Source: Halapricum hydrolyticum (lineage in GTDB: Archaea > Halobacteriota > Halobacteria > Halobacteriales > Haloarculaceae). From it: a stretch of 64,000 nucleotides of DNA. Below are positions 8,367 through 16,532 of the stretch, piece by piece. How positions within the stretch are numbered: the first letter of the stretch is position 1; each line of letters starts with the position of its first letter. The stretch lies in the NCBI RefSeq assembly GCF_025517535.1, contig NZ_JAOPKC010000002.1:1-64000 (forward strand), read 5' to 3'. Both the position numbers and the translations under genes were made by a program. The notes under the pieces are model-generated. The model had not been told where the DNA came from, did not search any database, and saw only the letters and a program-made list of their open reading frames with translations.

Positions 8367-9707
8367 ATGGAAATCGAAATCGCAACCATCGGCGGCTACG
8401 AGGAAGTCGGCCGTCAGATGACCGCCGTTCGCGCCGGAGACGACGTCGTCGTGTTCGACATGGGGCTGAACCTCTCGAAGGTCCTCATCCACGACAACGT
8501 CGAAACCGAGCGGATGCACAGTCTCGACCTGATCGACATGGGCGCGATCCCGGACGACCGGGTGATGTCCGAACTCGAGGGCGACGTGAAAGCCATCGTG
8601 CCGACGCACGGTCACCTCGACCACATCGGCGCGATCTCGAAACTCGCCCACCGCTACGACGCGCCGATCGTCGCCACCCCGTTCACGATCGAGCTGGTCA
8701 AACAGCAGATCAAAAGCGAGGAGAAGTTCGGCGTCCAGAACGACTTGGTGAAGATGGAAGCCGGCGGCCGGATGGCCATCGGCGATGAGAACGAACTCGA
8801 GTTTGTCAACGTCACGCACTCGATCATCGACGCGATCAATCCGGTCCTGCACACGCCCGAGGGCGCGATCGTCTACGGGCTGGACAAGCGCATGGACCAC
8901 GATCCGGTCCTGGGCGATCCGATCGACATGGAGCGGTTCCGTGAGATCGGTCGCGAGGGCGTGCTCTGTTACATCGAGGACTGTACTAACACCGGCAAGA
9001 AAGGGCGCACGCCCTCCGAGTCGGTCGCACGCCGTCACCTCAAAGACGCCATGTACAGCATGGAAGACTACGACGGCGGGATCGTCGCAACGACGTTCTC
9101 CAGTCACATCGCCCGCGTCAAGTCGCTCGTCGAGTTTGCCGACGACATCGGCCGCCAGCCGGTCCTTCTGGGACGCTCGATGGAGAAGTACTCCGGCACT
9201 GCAGAGCGGCTCGACTTCGTCGATTTCCCCGACGACCTGGGAATGTACGGTCACCGCAAGTCCGTCGATCGGACGTTCAAGCGGATCATGAACGAGGGCA
9301 AGGAGAACTTCCTGCCGATCGTCACTGGCCACCAGGGCGAGCCGCGCGCGATGCTCACCCGCATGGGACGCGGCGAGACGCCATACGAACTGGACGAAGG
9401 TGACAAGGTCATCTTCTCGGCCCGGGTGATCCCGGAGCCGACCAACGAAGGCCAGCGTTACCAGTCCGAGAAGCTGCTCCGGATGCAGGGTGCGAGAATC
9501 TACGACGAGATCCACGTCTCGGGCCACCTCCGCGAGGAGGGTCACTACGAGATGCTCGACGCACTCCAGCCCGAGAACGTCATCCCTGCCCACCAGGACA
9601 TGCAGGGGTTCGCGCCGTACGTCGACCTCGCGGAGAAGTTCGGTCTCAGTGTCGGCGAGAATCTGCACGTCACGCGCAACGGGAAACTGATCCAGCTGGT
9701 CGAGTGA
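8367..9707 (+). CDS. rnj: Ribonuclease J (beta-CASP metallo-beta-lactamase)
   Basis: Archaeal RNase J, a zinc-dependent 5'-3' exoribonuclease for mRNA decay and rRNA maturation. The metallo-beta-lactamase motif PTHGHLDHIGAI is present (His81, His83, Asp85, His86), and the beta-CASP region follows (TTFSSHIARVKS, LLGRSMEKYS, VTGHQGEPRAM). The C-terminal histidine motifs HVSGHLREEGHYEML and VIPAHQDMQGF complete the active site. At 446 residues it is a normal archaeal length without the bacterial C-terminal domain. The start is supported by ggaggg six bases upstream. idsA follows after seven bases. Confidence 0.92.
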   Translation: MEIEIATIGGYEEVGRQMTAVRAGDDVVVFDMGLNLSKVLIHDNVETERMHSLDLIDMGAIPDDRVMSELEGDVKAIVPTHGHLDHIGAISKLAHRYDAPIVATPFTIELVKQQIKSEEKFGVQNDLVKMEAGGRMAIGDENELEFVNVTHSIIDAINPVLHTPEGAIVYGLDKRMDHDPVLGDPIDMERFREIGREGVLCYIEDCTNTGKKGRTPSESVARRHLKDAMYSMEDYDGGIVATTFSSHIARVKSLVEFADDIGRQPVLLGRSMEKYSGTAERLDFVDFPDDLGMYGHRKSVDRTFKRIMNEGKENFLPIVTGHQGEPRAMLTRMGRGETPYELDEGDKVIFSARVIPEPTNEGQRYQSEKLLRMQGARIYDEIHVSGHLREEGHYEMLDALQPENVIPAHQDMQGFAPYVDLAEKFGLSVGENLHVTRNGKLIQLVE

Positions 9708-9714
9708 GCTGAGC

Positions 9715-10758
9715 ATGAGCGAGAGAACCGACACCGCGGAGGCGGTTTCACAGGCTATCGCGGCCCGACGGGAACTCGTCAACGAGGCGATACCGCGCCA
9801 GCTCCCGGTCCAGAAGCCCGAACGGCTCTACGAGGCGTCGCGATACCTGCTGGACGCCGGCGGGAAGCGGCTCCGGCCGACAGTGCTGTTGCTCGCGGCG
9901 GAAGCGATCGCCGACGTGCCGCCGCTGAGCGAGGACTACCGAGAATTCCCCGCGTCGGACGGGTCGGTAGACATGATGGCCGCCGCGGTCAGCATCGAGA
10001 CGATCCAGTCGTTCACGCTGATCCACGACGACATCATGGACGACGACGACATGCGTCGCGGCGTCCCCGCGGTCCACAGGGAGTTCGACCTCTCGACGGC
10101 GATACTCGCGGGAGACACCCTCTACGCGAAGGCCTTCGAACACATGCTCGAGACGGGCGCCGACGCCGAACGGTCGGTGCGAGCGCTCTCGGAGCTGGCG
10201 ACGACGTGCACGAAGATCTGTGAGGGCCAGTCTTGCGACATCGCCTTCGAGAGCAAAACCGACGTGACGACCGACGAGTACCTCCAGATGGTCGAGCTGA
10301 AGACGGCCGTGCTGTACGCCGCCGCGGCGTCTATCCCGGCGATCCTCCTGGGCGCGGACGACGCCGTGGACGCTCTCTATCAGTACGGGCTCAACATCGG
10401 ACGGGCGTTCCAGATCCAGGACGATCTGCTGGATCTGACCACTCCGTCCGAGAAGCTGGGCAAACAGCGCGGCTCGGATCTCGTCGAGAACAAGCAAACG
10501 ATCATTACCTTGCACGCCCGCCGGCAGGGCGTCGACGTGGACAGTCTCGTCCCCGAAGACGACGTCGAGGCGGTCGACGAGGAGACGGTCGAACAGGCCG
10601 TCGAACGACTCGAAGAGGCCGGTAGTATCGACTTCGCCCGCGATCTGGCACACGACCTCATCGAGGAGGGGAAAGACCACCTCCGGGTGCTGCCGGACAG
10701 CGAGGCGCGCGACCGGCTGGACGACATCGCGGACTTCCTCGTCGAACGCGAATACTGA
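9715..10758 (+). CDS. idsA: Polyprenyl diphosphate synthase (farnesyl/geranylgeranyl-PP synthase)
   Basis: Trans-isoprenyl diphosphate synthase making the C15/C20 precursors of archaeal membrane lipids and carotenoids. The first Asp-rich motif lies at residues 105-109 (DDIMD, followed by DDDMRR) and the second at 236-240 (DDLLD). The substrate-binding GGKRLRP is at about residues 43-49. It is 347 residues, normal for the family. It starts seven bases after the RNase J stop, so the two are co-transcribed, an arrangement seen in other haloarchaea. Confidence 0.93.
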   Translation: MSERTDTAEAVSQAIAARRELVNEAIPRQLPVQKPERLYEASRYLLDAGGKRLRPTVLLLAAEAIADVPPLSEDYREFPASDGSVDMMAAAVSIETIQSFTLIHDDIMDDDDMRRGVPAVHREFDLSTAILAGDTLYAKAFEHMLETGADAERSVRALSELATTCTKICEGQSCDIAFESKTDVTTDEYLQMVELKTAVLYAAAASIPAILLGADDAVDALYQYGLNIGRAFQIQDDLLDLTTPSEKLGKQRGSDLVENKQTIITLHARRQGVDVDSLVPEDDVEAVDEETVEQAVERLEEAGSIDFARDLAHDLIEEGKDHLRVLPDSEARDRLDDIADFLVEREY

Positions 10759-11174
10759 CCGTCGGCCGACGTCCGCCGTTCTCTCGCGATTCTAGAGAGC
10801 CGGCAGCGCGAGAACTATCGCTTCTCGTGATCGGCTTCGGCCTCGAACATCGGCGGGAGCTTCCCGGTGTTCGTCGGTTCGAACGTCCTGGGTGCTCCTT
10901 TCCAGGCGGGACGCTGTCGGGTCGGCGGCTCCGATCCGGGCGTCGGGGCGGTCGGTGTGGTTTCGGTGCGAGACTGGATCGATTGTGGGTTCGTACTCAT
11001 TGTGACGTGGTGGAACGCGAGGGGTCGAAGGCGATGCTAGCCGGTCAGACGGAGCGTACACCACGTACGAGGAGAGGTCGCATCGTAGAACCGACAACGA
11101 GGGACGGGGCCATAAATATAACGATCTTTCATTAATTATTGGTCGAGAGTTGGCGAGACCGGGCAGTCGGCGAG
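10759..11174. other. Intergenic region after idsA
   Basis: About 416 bases. An imperfect hairpin (ctctc ... gagag, about 10781-10799) follows idsA and may act in termination. The possible small gene at 10815-11000 is the only coding candidate. The end near 11105-11140 is AT-rich (ataaatataacgatc and ttaattattgg). Confidence 0.4.
10815..11000 (-). CDS. Possible small hypothetical protein, 61 residues
   Basis: An ATG-started frame with haloarchaea-like codon choice (mostly G or C at third positions), coding for a Pro/Thr-rich segment followed by RPAWKGAPRTFEPTNTGKLP and ending in EAEADHEKR. No domain is recognised and no membrane segment is present. A TATA-like element (ttatatttatg on the minus strand, about 11113-11123) lies about 115 bases upstream, which would imply a leader of about 90 bases. 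It may be real, but support is weak. Confidence 0.4.
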   Translation of the reverse strand: MSTNPQSIQSRTETTPTAPTPGSEPPTRQRPAWKGAPRTFEPTNTGKLPPMFEAEADHEKR

Positions 11175-12350
11175 CTACTCGACGACGAGGGACACCGGGT
11201 AATCAGTGAGATTTTCGTAGCCGTCGTCGGTGACGACGACCAGGTCCTCGATCCGAACGCCGCCGACCTCGGGGTCGTAGAGGCCGGGCTCGATCGTGAT
11301 GACGTGGCCGGGTTCGAGCTCGCCGCCGTCGGGGCCCACGGAGGGAAGTTCGTGAACGTCCAGGCCGACGCCGTGGCCGGTACTGTGGATGAACCCCGTC
11401 TCCGCGCCGGGGTCGTCCCGCAGCGTCGGCAGATCGGCGTCCTCGTAGACGTCACAGACCACATCGTGGACGTCCGCACCCGTTGCACCCGGCTCGACCG
11501 CGTCCAGCGCCGCCCGGTAGGCCCGTTCAGTCAGATCGTACCACTCCCGGACCTGCTCGTCGGGCTCGCCCACGCAGAACGTCCGGGTCATGTCGCCGTG
11601 GTATTTCGTGGCCTTGTCCTGCGGGAAGATGTCAACGATGATCGGCTCGTCCGGGGCGAGCGGGCCGCTTCCCCTGTCGTGTGGATCGGCCGCGTCGCTC
11701 CCGCAGGCGACGATCGTCTCGTCGAGCGCACAGCCGCGGCGTAGCAGCGTGACTTCGATCTCCTCTTTGAGTCGCTCGCTGGTCAGGACTTCGCCGTCGA
11801 GTCGCAGCCGGTTGCCGTCGATCTCGGCCCGTCCGAGGAGTTCCTCAGCGGCCGCCATCGCGGCCTCGTTCGCCTCCTGGGCCGCCCTGACGTGACTGAT
11901 CTCCTCGTCGGTCTTGCTGGCACGGACGGCGGCGAGCGTGTCCTGGCCGTCGGCGAGAACGTCGATCCCCTGCTCGCGGAGGCCGTCGGCCGTCTGGAGG
12001 GGAAAGCGCGGCGGGACGGCGACGGTATCGACGTCGTACGCGTCGAGGAACGCGGCACGCGTCCGGTGAGCGGCCTCCTGACGGCCGTACTCGTCGAGGC
12101 GGTCGTCGTAGCCGTAGTCGGTGAACCGCTCGACGGTCTCGGCACGGCTCTCGCGTTTCGCACGGCCGAACTCCAGACTCCGGACGAAAAGCAGATGCGT
12201 CGAGCCGTCGTACAGCGTCAGGAACGGGTCGGGCGCGTCGAACCCCGAGAGGTAGTACTGGTCGGCGTCGGTCGAGTCGGCGTCGACGAGATAGCCGTCG
12301 GCGTCGAGATCGTCGAGTCTCGCGTCCAGTTTCGAGAGATCGAGTTCCAT
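11175..12350 (-). CDS. pepQ: Xaa-Pro aminopeptidase (M24 family)
   Basis: Metallopeptidase removing residues N-terminal to proline, in the cytoplasm. The dinuclear metal ligands of the pita-bread fold are visible in order: IIVDIFPQD, GDMTRTFCVG, STGHGVGLDVHE, ITIEPGLY and VRIEDLVVV. The N-terminal half is the creatinase-like domain (DADQYYLSGFDAPDPFLTL). The ATG at 12350 (MELDLSKL) is used; the in-frame extension upstream lacks family similarity. 391 residues. The symbol is by family analogy. It is convergent with idsA across the gap at 10759-11174. Confidence 0.88.
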   Translation of the reverse strand: MELDLSKLDARLDDLDADGYLVDADSTDADQYYLSGFDAPDPFLTLYDGSTHLLFVRSLEFGRAKRESRAETVERFTDYGYDDRLDEYGRQEAAHRTRAAFLDAYDVDTVAVPPRFPLQTADGLREQGIDVLADGQDTLAAVRASKTDEEISHVRAAQEANEAAMAAAEELLGRAEIDGNRLRLDGEVLTSERLKEEIEVTLLRRGCALDETIVACGSDAADPHDRGSGPLAPDEPIIVDIFPQDKATKYHGDMTRTFCVGEPDEQVREWYDLTERAYRAALDAVEPGATGADVHDVVCDVYEDADLPTLRDDPGAETGFIHSTGHGVGLDVHELPSVGPDGGELEPGHVITIEPGLYDPEVGGVRIEDLVVVTDDGYENLTDYPVSLVVE

Positions 12351-12451
12351 ATAATCGGGTGCGGCCGGCGCGACCAAAGGAGTACCGACAACCGCTGGTC
12401 CCAACTGGTAACCGTCTCCCGTCCGTCTACACTATTGAGGTCACAATTCTC

Positions 12452-12688
12452 ATGGCAATCCTCGACTCGTTCGGTGCGTTAGTCAGTAGTATCATCGCGG
12501 CGCTGGTCATGCTGGTGTTCGCCATCCTCAGTTTCTTCGTGACGGTGTTCATCGTCGAGGCCGGCGCGAGTCTCGCTGGCTACTCACCCAGTGGGGACTT
12601 CGTCGTCCTCTCGGCGGCGCTTCTGGCGACGGGCGCTATCGTCGCCGGCGCGACACCGATGTCGAGTCTCGGCGACGCCCAGACGTAG
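12452..12688 (+). CDS. Small two-segment membrane protein, unknown
   Basis: 78 residues with two strongly hydrophobic segments (about residues 6-33 and 48-66) joined by a short loop containing SLAGYSPSGDF. The start ATG at 12452 opens directly with MAILDSFGALVSSII. No function is recognised. It lies divergent from the peptidase gene and convergent with the TetR gene. Confidence 0.65.
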   Translation: MAILDSFGALVSSIIAALVMLVFAILSFFVTVFIVEAGASLAGYSPSGDFVVLSAALLATGAIVAGATPMSSLGDAQT

Positions 12689-12709
12689 CTTCGGTCTGTT
12701 CGCTCGCGA

Positions 12710-13315
12710 TCAATCCGCGAGCAATCGCGCCTCGACGTAGGCGTCCAGTTCGGCCCGGACGTCGGCCACCTGTGGGTCGTCACTGGTGACCCGGTCGGTC
12801 ATGACACCGCCTGCGATCGTGTGGATCGTCGCGGCGACCTGCTCGGGATCGACCTCGCGGAAGACGCCCTCCTCGATGCCGTCGGCGATGATGTCGGCGA
12901 GCCAGCCGCGGAAGAACCGGTCGCTTCTCGTGAAGTGCTCGCGGTAGCGCTCGTCGTGGGCGGCCTGCGCGCGGAGTTCGACCAGCGCGCGGATGAATCC
13001 CCGATCCTCCTCGGCGAGTTCGGGCCGCGCGATGGCGTCGAGCCATCGATCGAGCCGCTCTCGGGCGTCACCGGGCGTTTCACAGTCGATCTCGGCCTCG
13101 TAGTCGTCGATCATTCGGGAGAGAAAGTCCACGAGCAGGTCGTCTTTCCCGTCGTAGTGGTGATACAGAAGCGACTTGCTCTTGGGGAAAAACTCGTCGA
13201 TCCGGTCGATCGTCAGCCCGGCGTAACCGTACTCGACGAGCGCGTCGAACGTGGCCCGCATGATGGCGGTCTGGGTGTCTTCGGCGTCTTCGGGGAACGG
13301 GTTTCCGGCCGACAT
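12710..13315 (-). CDS. TetR/AcrR family transcriptional regulator
   Basis: A 201-residue regulator. The N-terminal TetR helix-turn-helix is clear (AGLTIDRIDEFFPKSKSLLYHHY, about residues 32-54, with helices before and after), followed by an all-helical ligand domain. It lies 12 bases downstream of the NmrA-like gene, so both are probably one transcript, divergent from an ABC exporter operon. The palindrome at 14252-14269 between those operons is a good candidate for its operator. The usual role would be induction of the exporter by a toxic or hydrophobic ligand; the ligand is unknown. Confidence 0.88.
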   Translation of the reverse strand: MSAGNPFPEDAEDTQTAIMRATFDALVEYGYAGLTIDRIDEFFPKSKSLLYHHYDGKDDLLVDFLSRMIDDYEAEIDCETPGDARERLDRWLDAIARPELAEEDRGFIRALVELRAQAAHDERYREHFTRSDRFFRGWLADIIADGIEEGVFREVDPEQVAATIHTIAGGVMTDRVTSDDPQVADVRAELDAYVEARLLAD

Positions 13316-13327
13316 GGCTGTAGGTTC

Positions 13328-14218
13328 TCACCCGTCCCCGTTAAGGCTATCATCCGCTGATTCGCTCATGCCAAGATCGAAGGCGGCGGCGTTCCGCTCG
13401 GCCCACTCCTGGAAGGTGGTCGGCGGCCGTCTCAGCACCCGTTCGACGTCGTCGCTCATCCGTCCTGCGAGGCCGAGACGAGCGGTCGTGTACAGCCCCG
13501 CCATCACGAGCAGGAACGGCCAGTCGCGGCCGAGTCGGCGCGAGTGCCGGGCGAACCGCACCAGCGAGGGCGCCTCGTAGGTGACGGGCCGGCCGAGGGC
13601 GTCAGAGAGTACGCGAGCCGCGTCGTGGTAGGTCAGCGCTTCGGGACCCGTCACGTCGTAGGCGTGACGTGCGTGACCTGGCTCGGTCAGGGCCGCGGTG
13701 GCGACGGTGGCGACGTCCTCGGCGGCGACGAAACTGGTCTCGCCGTCGCCCGCCGGGACGACGATCTCGCCCGCGCCGGCGATCTCGCGCTGGTGGACCT
13801 TCAGGAGGTTCTCCATGAAAAACGACGCCCGCAGGAACGTCCAGGCGACGTCGGTCGCCCGGAGGTGTTTCTCGATCTTCCGGTGGGGTAACAGCGGGTT
13901 CTTCTCCGCACCCAGCACCGACAGCAGGACGATCCGCTCGACGCCGACCCGCACGGCGGCGTCGATCGCCGGGAGTATCGAGTCGCCGACCCGGGTGATC
14001 GCGGGCGGCCTGACGAGGAACATCGCGTCGACGCCCTCGAAGGCCGCTCCCCATGTTTCGGGCTTCTCGAAATCGAACGCGACCCCGACGCCGTCCCGGA
14101 ACTGCCCGTCGTCGGGGGCGCGCGTGGCCGCTCTGACGGCCACGTCGCAGTCGGCGAGTCCATTCACGACCCGCGAGCCGACCGTCCCCGTTGCTCCGGT
14201 CACCAGTACCGTCTCCAT
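13328..14218 (-). CDS. NmrA/NAD(P)-binding Rossmann protein
   Basis: A 296-residue atypical short-chain dehydrogenase of the NmrA/SDR5 type. The N-terminal dinucleotide motif GATGTVG is at residues 8-14, followed by LVRPPAITRV and FLRASFFMENLLKVHQREIA, typical of NmrA-like quinone-reductase relatives. The ATG at 14218 is about 27 bases from a TATA-like element on the minus strand, consistent with a leaderless mRNA. It is followed by the TetR gene. It may act as redox sensor or reductase; the substrate is unknown. Confidence 0.85.
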   Translation of the reverse strand: METVLVTGATGTVGSRVVNGLADCDVAVRAATRAPDDGQFRDGVGVAFDFEKPETWGAAFEGVDAMFLVRPPAITRVGDSILPAIDAAVRVGVERIVLLSVLGAEKNPLLPHRKIEKHLRATDVAWTFLRASFFMENLLKVHQREIAGAGEIVVPAGDGETSFVAAEDVATVATAALTEPGHARHAYDVTGPEALTYHDAARVLSDALGRPVTYEAPSLVRFARHSRRLGRDWPFLLVMAGLYTTARLGLAGRMSDDVERVLRRPPTTFQEWAERNAAAFDLGMSESADDSLNGDG

Positions 14219-14240
14219 GGCTGAACGCAGGCACTCACCG

Positions 14241-14249
14241 CATATAACT
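14241..14249 (-). promoter_or_regulatory. TATA box of the NmrA-TetR operon
   Basis: GTTATATG on the minus strand, centred about 27 bases before the ATG at 14218. It borders the palindrome at 14252-14269. Confidence 0.5.
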
Positions 14250-14251
14250 GC

Positions 14252-14269
14252 ATTGAATGAATATTCAAT
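14252..14269. promoter_or_regulatory. Palindromic operator, probable TetR site
   Basis: ATTGAAT and ATTCAAT form perfect 7-base arms around a 4-base centre. The site lies between the two divergent promoters, next to the TATA element of the minus-strand operon and just before the one of the plus-strand operon, so one bound dimer could block both. A TetR gene in the minus-strand operon makes autoregulation likely. Binding is inferred. Confidence 0.7.
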
Positions 14270-14307
14270 CAACGCGTTTATGTTCGATCGTGACCTGTCG
14301 TTCAGAC

Positions 14308-15369
14308 ATGACAGAATCGGACGCGACCGGGCGAGCCATCGAGACCGACGACCTGCGGGTGACCTACAGCGACGGGACGGAGGCGGTGCGCGGCGTCTCG
14401 CTGTCGGTGCCCCGGGGGGAGTTTTTCGGGTTTCTTGGCCCAAACGGAGCGGGCAAGACCACGACGATCAAGACGCTGGCGACGCTGTTGCGCCCGACGT
14501 CGGGATCAGTGCGAGTCAACGGGTTCGACGTCGAGAGCGAGCCCGGGAAGGTTCGGGAATCGATCGGATACATGGCCCAGGAGACGAGCGTCATCACGGA
14601 GATGACGGCTCGCGAGAACCTGCGGTTCGCCTGTGACGCCTACGGTGTGCCCAGAGGGGAGCGCAGCGACCGGATCGCGGAGTTGCTCGATCTGGTTGAT
14701 CTGGCCGACGTTGCCGACAAACGGGCCGAGGGGTTCTCGGGCGGGATGCAGAAGCGACTCGACGCCGCGATGGCGCTGGTTCACCGGCCGCCGCTGGTCT
14801 TCCTCGACGAACCGACGACCGGGCTAGATCCCAAGGCAAGGAACCGCCTGTGGGAGTACTTCGAGGCGATCAACGACGACGGGACGACGATCTTCCTGAC
14901 GACGCAGTACCTTGAAGAGGCGGATTATCTCTGCGACCGGCTTTCGGTCATCCTTGGCGGCGAGATCGTCGCGGAGGGGTCGCCCGCGGATCTCAAACGC
15001 GAGGTTGGCGGCGAGGTTCTTGACGTCGCACTCGAAGACGGGTCCAGTGCGCGTGAACGTGCCGCTGATATCGTCCGTGAGGACGGCCTGTTCCCCGGCG
15101 ATCCGACGGTCGAGATCACCGACGGCGGGATTTCAGTCACGTCCAGGGACGCGCGTCAACACGGGCCCGACCTACTGGTCGCGCTGCGGGACGCCGGGAT
15201 CACCGTCACCGGGTTTAACGTCCGCTCGCCGACGCTCGACGACGTGTTCCTCGCGATCACCGGCGAGCACATCGACGAGGAGTTGCCGGACGAGGCGGTC
15301 GCCGACGGGACCACGACGGAAGGCGACCGGGGGACTCCCGCAACCGATGGGGGAAACGATGAGCAGTGA
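14308..15369 (+). CDS. ABC exporter ATP-binding protein, DrrA/CcmA-like
   Basis: ATPase of a two-component ABC-2 exporter, 353 residues. Walker A GPNGAGKT is at residues 44-51, followed by the Q-loop (YMAQETSV), the signature FSGGMQKR, Walker B LVFLDEPTTGLD and the switch TTQYLEEAD. The C-terminal 100 residues are the extension typical of antibiotic-type exporters. The permease gene overlaps its 3' end. The divergent TetR/NmrA operon suggests export of a toxic or signal molecule. A TATA-like element (about 14272-14284) sits about 29 bases before the ATG. Confidence 0.9.
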   Translation: MTESDATGRAIETDDLRVTYSDGTEAVRGVSLSVPRGEFFGFLGPNGAGKTTTIKTLATLLRPTSGSVRVNGFDVESEPGKVRESIGYMAQETSVITEMTARENLRFACDAYGVPRGERSDRIAELLDLVDLADVADKRAEGFSGGMQKRLDAAMALVHRPPLVFLDEPTTGLDPKARNRLWEYFEAINDDGTTIFLTTQYLEEADYLCDRLSVILGGEIVAEGSPADLKREVGGEVLDVALEDGSSARERAADIVREDGLFPGDPTVEITDGGISVTSRDARQHGPDLLVALRDAGITVTGFNVRSPTLDDVFLAITGEHIDEELPDEAVADGTTTEGDRGTPATDGGNDEQ

Positions 15370-16234
15370 GACGGCCGACAGCGGGGTCGCCAGGGCCTCG
15401 AACACGTTCCTGAACGACGTCTGGACGAACTTTATGCGCTGGAACATCAACGCGATCCGCAACCCTTTCGTGGTGGTCTCCTCGCTCTTGCAGCCGATCA
15501 TCTTCCTGTTCCTGTTCACCCAGGTGTTCGGGAACGTCGCTACCGGTGCGTTGAGCGCGAACCAGACGCTCGCCGGTTCACTCAGCTACGAGACCTATCT
15601 CGTCCCGGCGATCGCCGTCCAGATCGCGCTGATCGTCGCCTCCTCGTCGGGGATCGGGCTGGTCGACGACATCGAGAGCGGCGTCTTTCAGAAGACGCTC
15701 GTTACGCCGATGAGCCGGACGGCCGTCTTCCTCGGCAAGACGCTCTCGGAGCTGATCAGGATCGTGATCCAGGTCGTCATCGTGCTGGGGCTCGGCGTCC
15801 TTCTAGGTGCGGAGATCAAATCCGGGGTGGGCGGTGCACTGGCGATCGTCGGCGTGGCGGTCCTGTTCTCGCTGTGGTTCCTGGCGTTTTCGAACATCGT
15901 CGCGCTCCTCACCCGGGATCAGGAGTCGACGATCATCGCCGCGAACATGATCCAGCTCCCCCTCCTGTTCGTCTCTAGCGCCTTTCTGCCGGTCAATTCG
16001 ATGCCGGAGTGGATCCAGGTCGTCGCGACGTACAATCCGATCACCTACGGCGTCGACGCCGCCCGTGCGATCATGGTCGACGCGGACGTCATGGAGGTCT
16101 GGAACGTCACCGCCTTCGGCGGGATCTGGAACACGCTCGTGCCCGCTCTCGGCGTACTGGTCGTGCTTGACCTAGTCTTTGGCGTGCTCGCTGTCTACAC
16201 GATCACGCGTGCCACGAGCGCCGACGTACAATGA
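15359..16234 (+). CDS. ABC-2 type exporter permease
   Basis: Membrane partner of the preceding ATPase, 291 residues with six predicted membrane segments and the ABC-2 signature near IIAANMIQLPLLFVSSAFLPVNSMPEWIQ. The ATG at 15359 overlaps the ATPase gene by 11 bases and has ggggga four bases upstream. An alternative in-frame ATG lies at 15347. Its TGA stop is the first three bases of the 22-bp inverted repeat at 16232-16253. Confidence 0.88.
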   Translation: MSSETADSGVARASNTFLNDVWTNFMRWNINAIRNPFVVVSSLLQPIIFLFLFTQVFGNVATGALSANQTLAGSLSYETYLVPAIAVQIALIVASSSGIGLVDDIESGVFQKTLVTPMSRTAVFLGKTLSELIRIVIQVVIVLGLGVLLGAEIKSGVGGALAIVGVAVLFSLWFLAFSNIVALLTRDQESTIIAANMIQLPLLFVSSAFLPVNSMPEWIQVVATYNPITYGVDAARAIMVDADVMEVWNVTAFGGIWNTLVPALGVLVVLDLVFGVLAVYTITRATSADVQ

Positions 16235-16253
16235 CATCCTCCGCGCCGTGAAC
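16232..16253 (+). repeat. 22-bp inverted repeat, left copy
   Basis: Begins TGACATCCTC and is the exact reverse complement of 18987-19008. It starts precisely at the stop codon of the ABC permease gene. The sequence can also fold on itself imperfectly. It resembles the terminal hairpins I associate with IS200/IS605-like (TnpB) elements in haloarchaea, but that is recalled, not checked. Confidence 0.85.
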
Positions 16254-16532
16254 AGAGCGGGACTACGTCCCTCAAGCAGTCGGGCGAAGCCCGACGACGG
16301 CGCGGTTTCCTCTGTGGGAGTCTCAAACTGCCTGAGAGTCCCCGGAGGCAACATTCCCGTCACGGTAGTCGTCTGGTACTGTCTTATAGAACGGCACCCT
16401 TCCGTGACTACTCGATGACCGGTCAATACCGGACGCGTGTCGATCAGTATGCTGAACGACAACGCATACGCAAACAGATCTTCGTCTTCTTACACAAGGG
16501 TTAATTTTCTGTCCTGGCAAAAAACGATATTG
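16254..16532. other. Non-coding stretch before the CorC-like gene, possible IS remnant
   Basis: About 280 bases between the left inverted repeat and the CorC-like gene. It contains GC-rich self-complementary pieces (for example tcgggcgaagcccga) and, on the minus strand, short frames that read like a decayed protein end. Together with the repeat it may be the 3' end of a transposon of the IS200/IS605 type. No intact gene was found. Confidence 0.4.

Noticed and set aside
7605..9782. 725-residue minus-strand frame over the RNase J gene
   Set aside because: It is the antisense of RNase J and the upstream membrane protein gene, with composition typical of shadow frames in GC-rich DNA.
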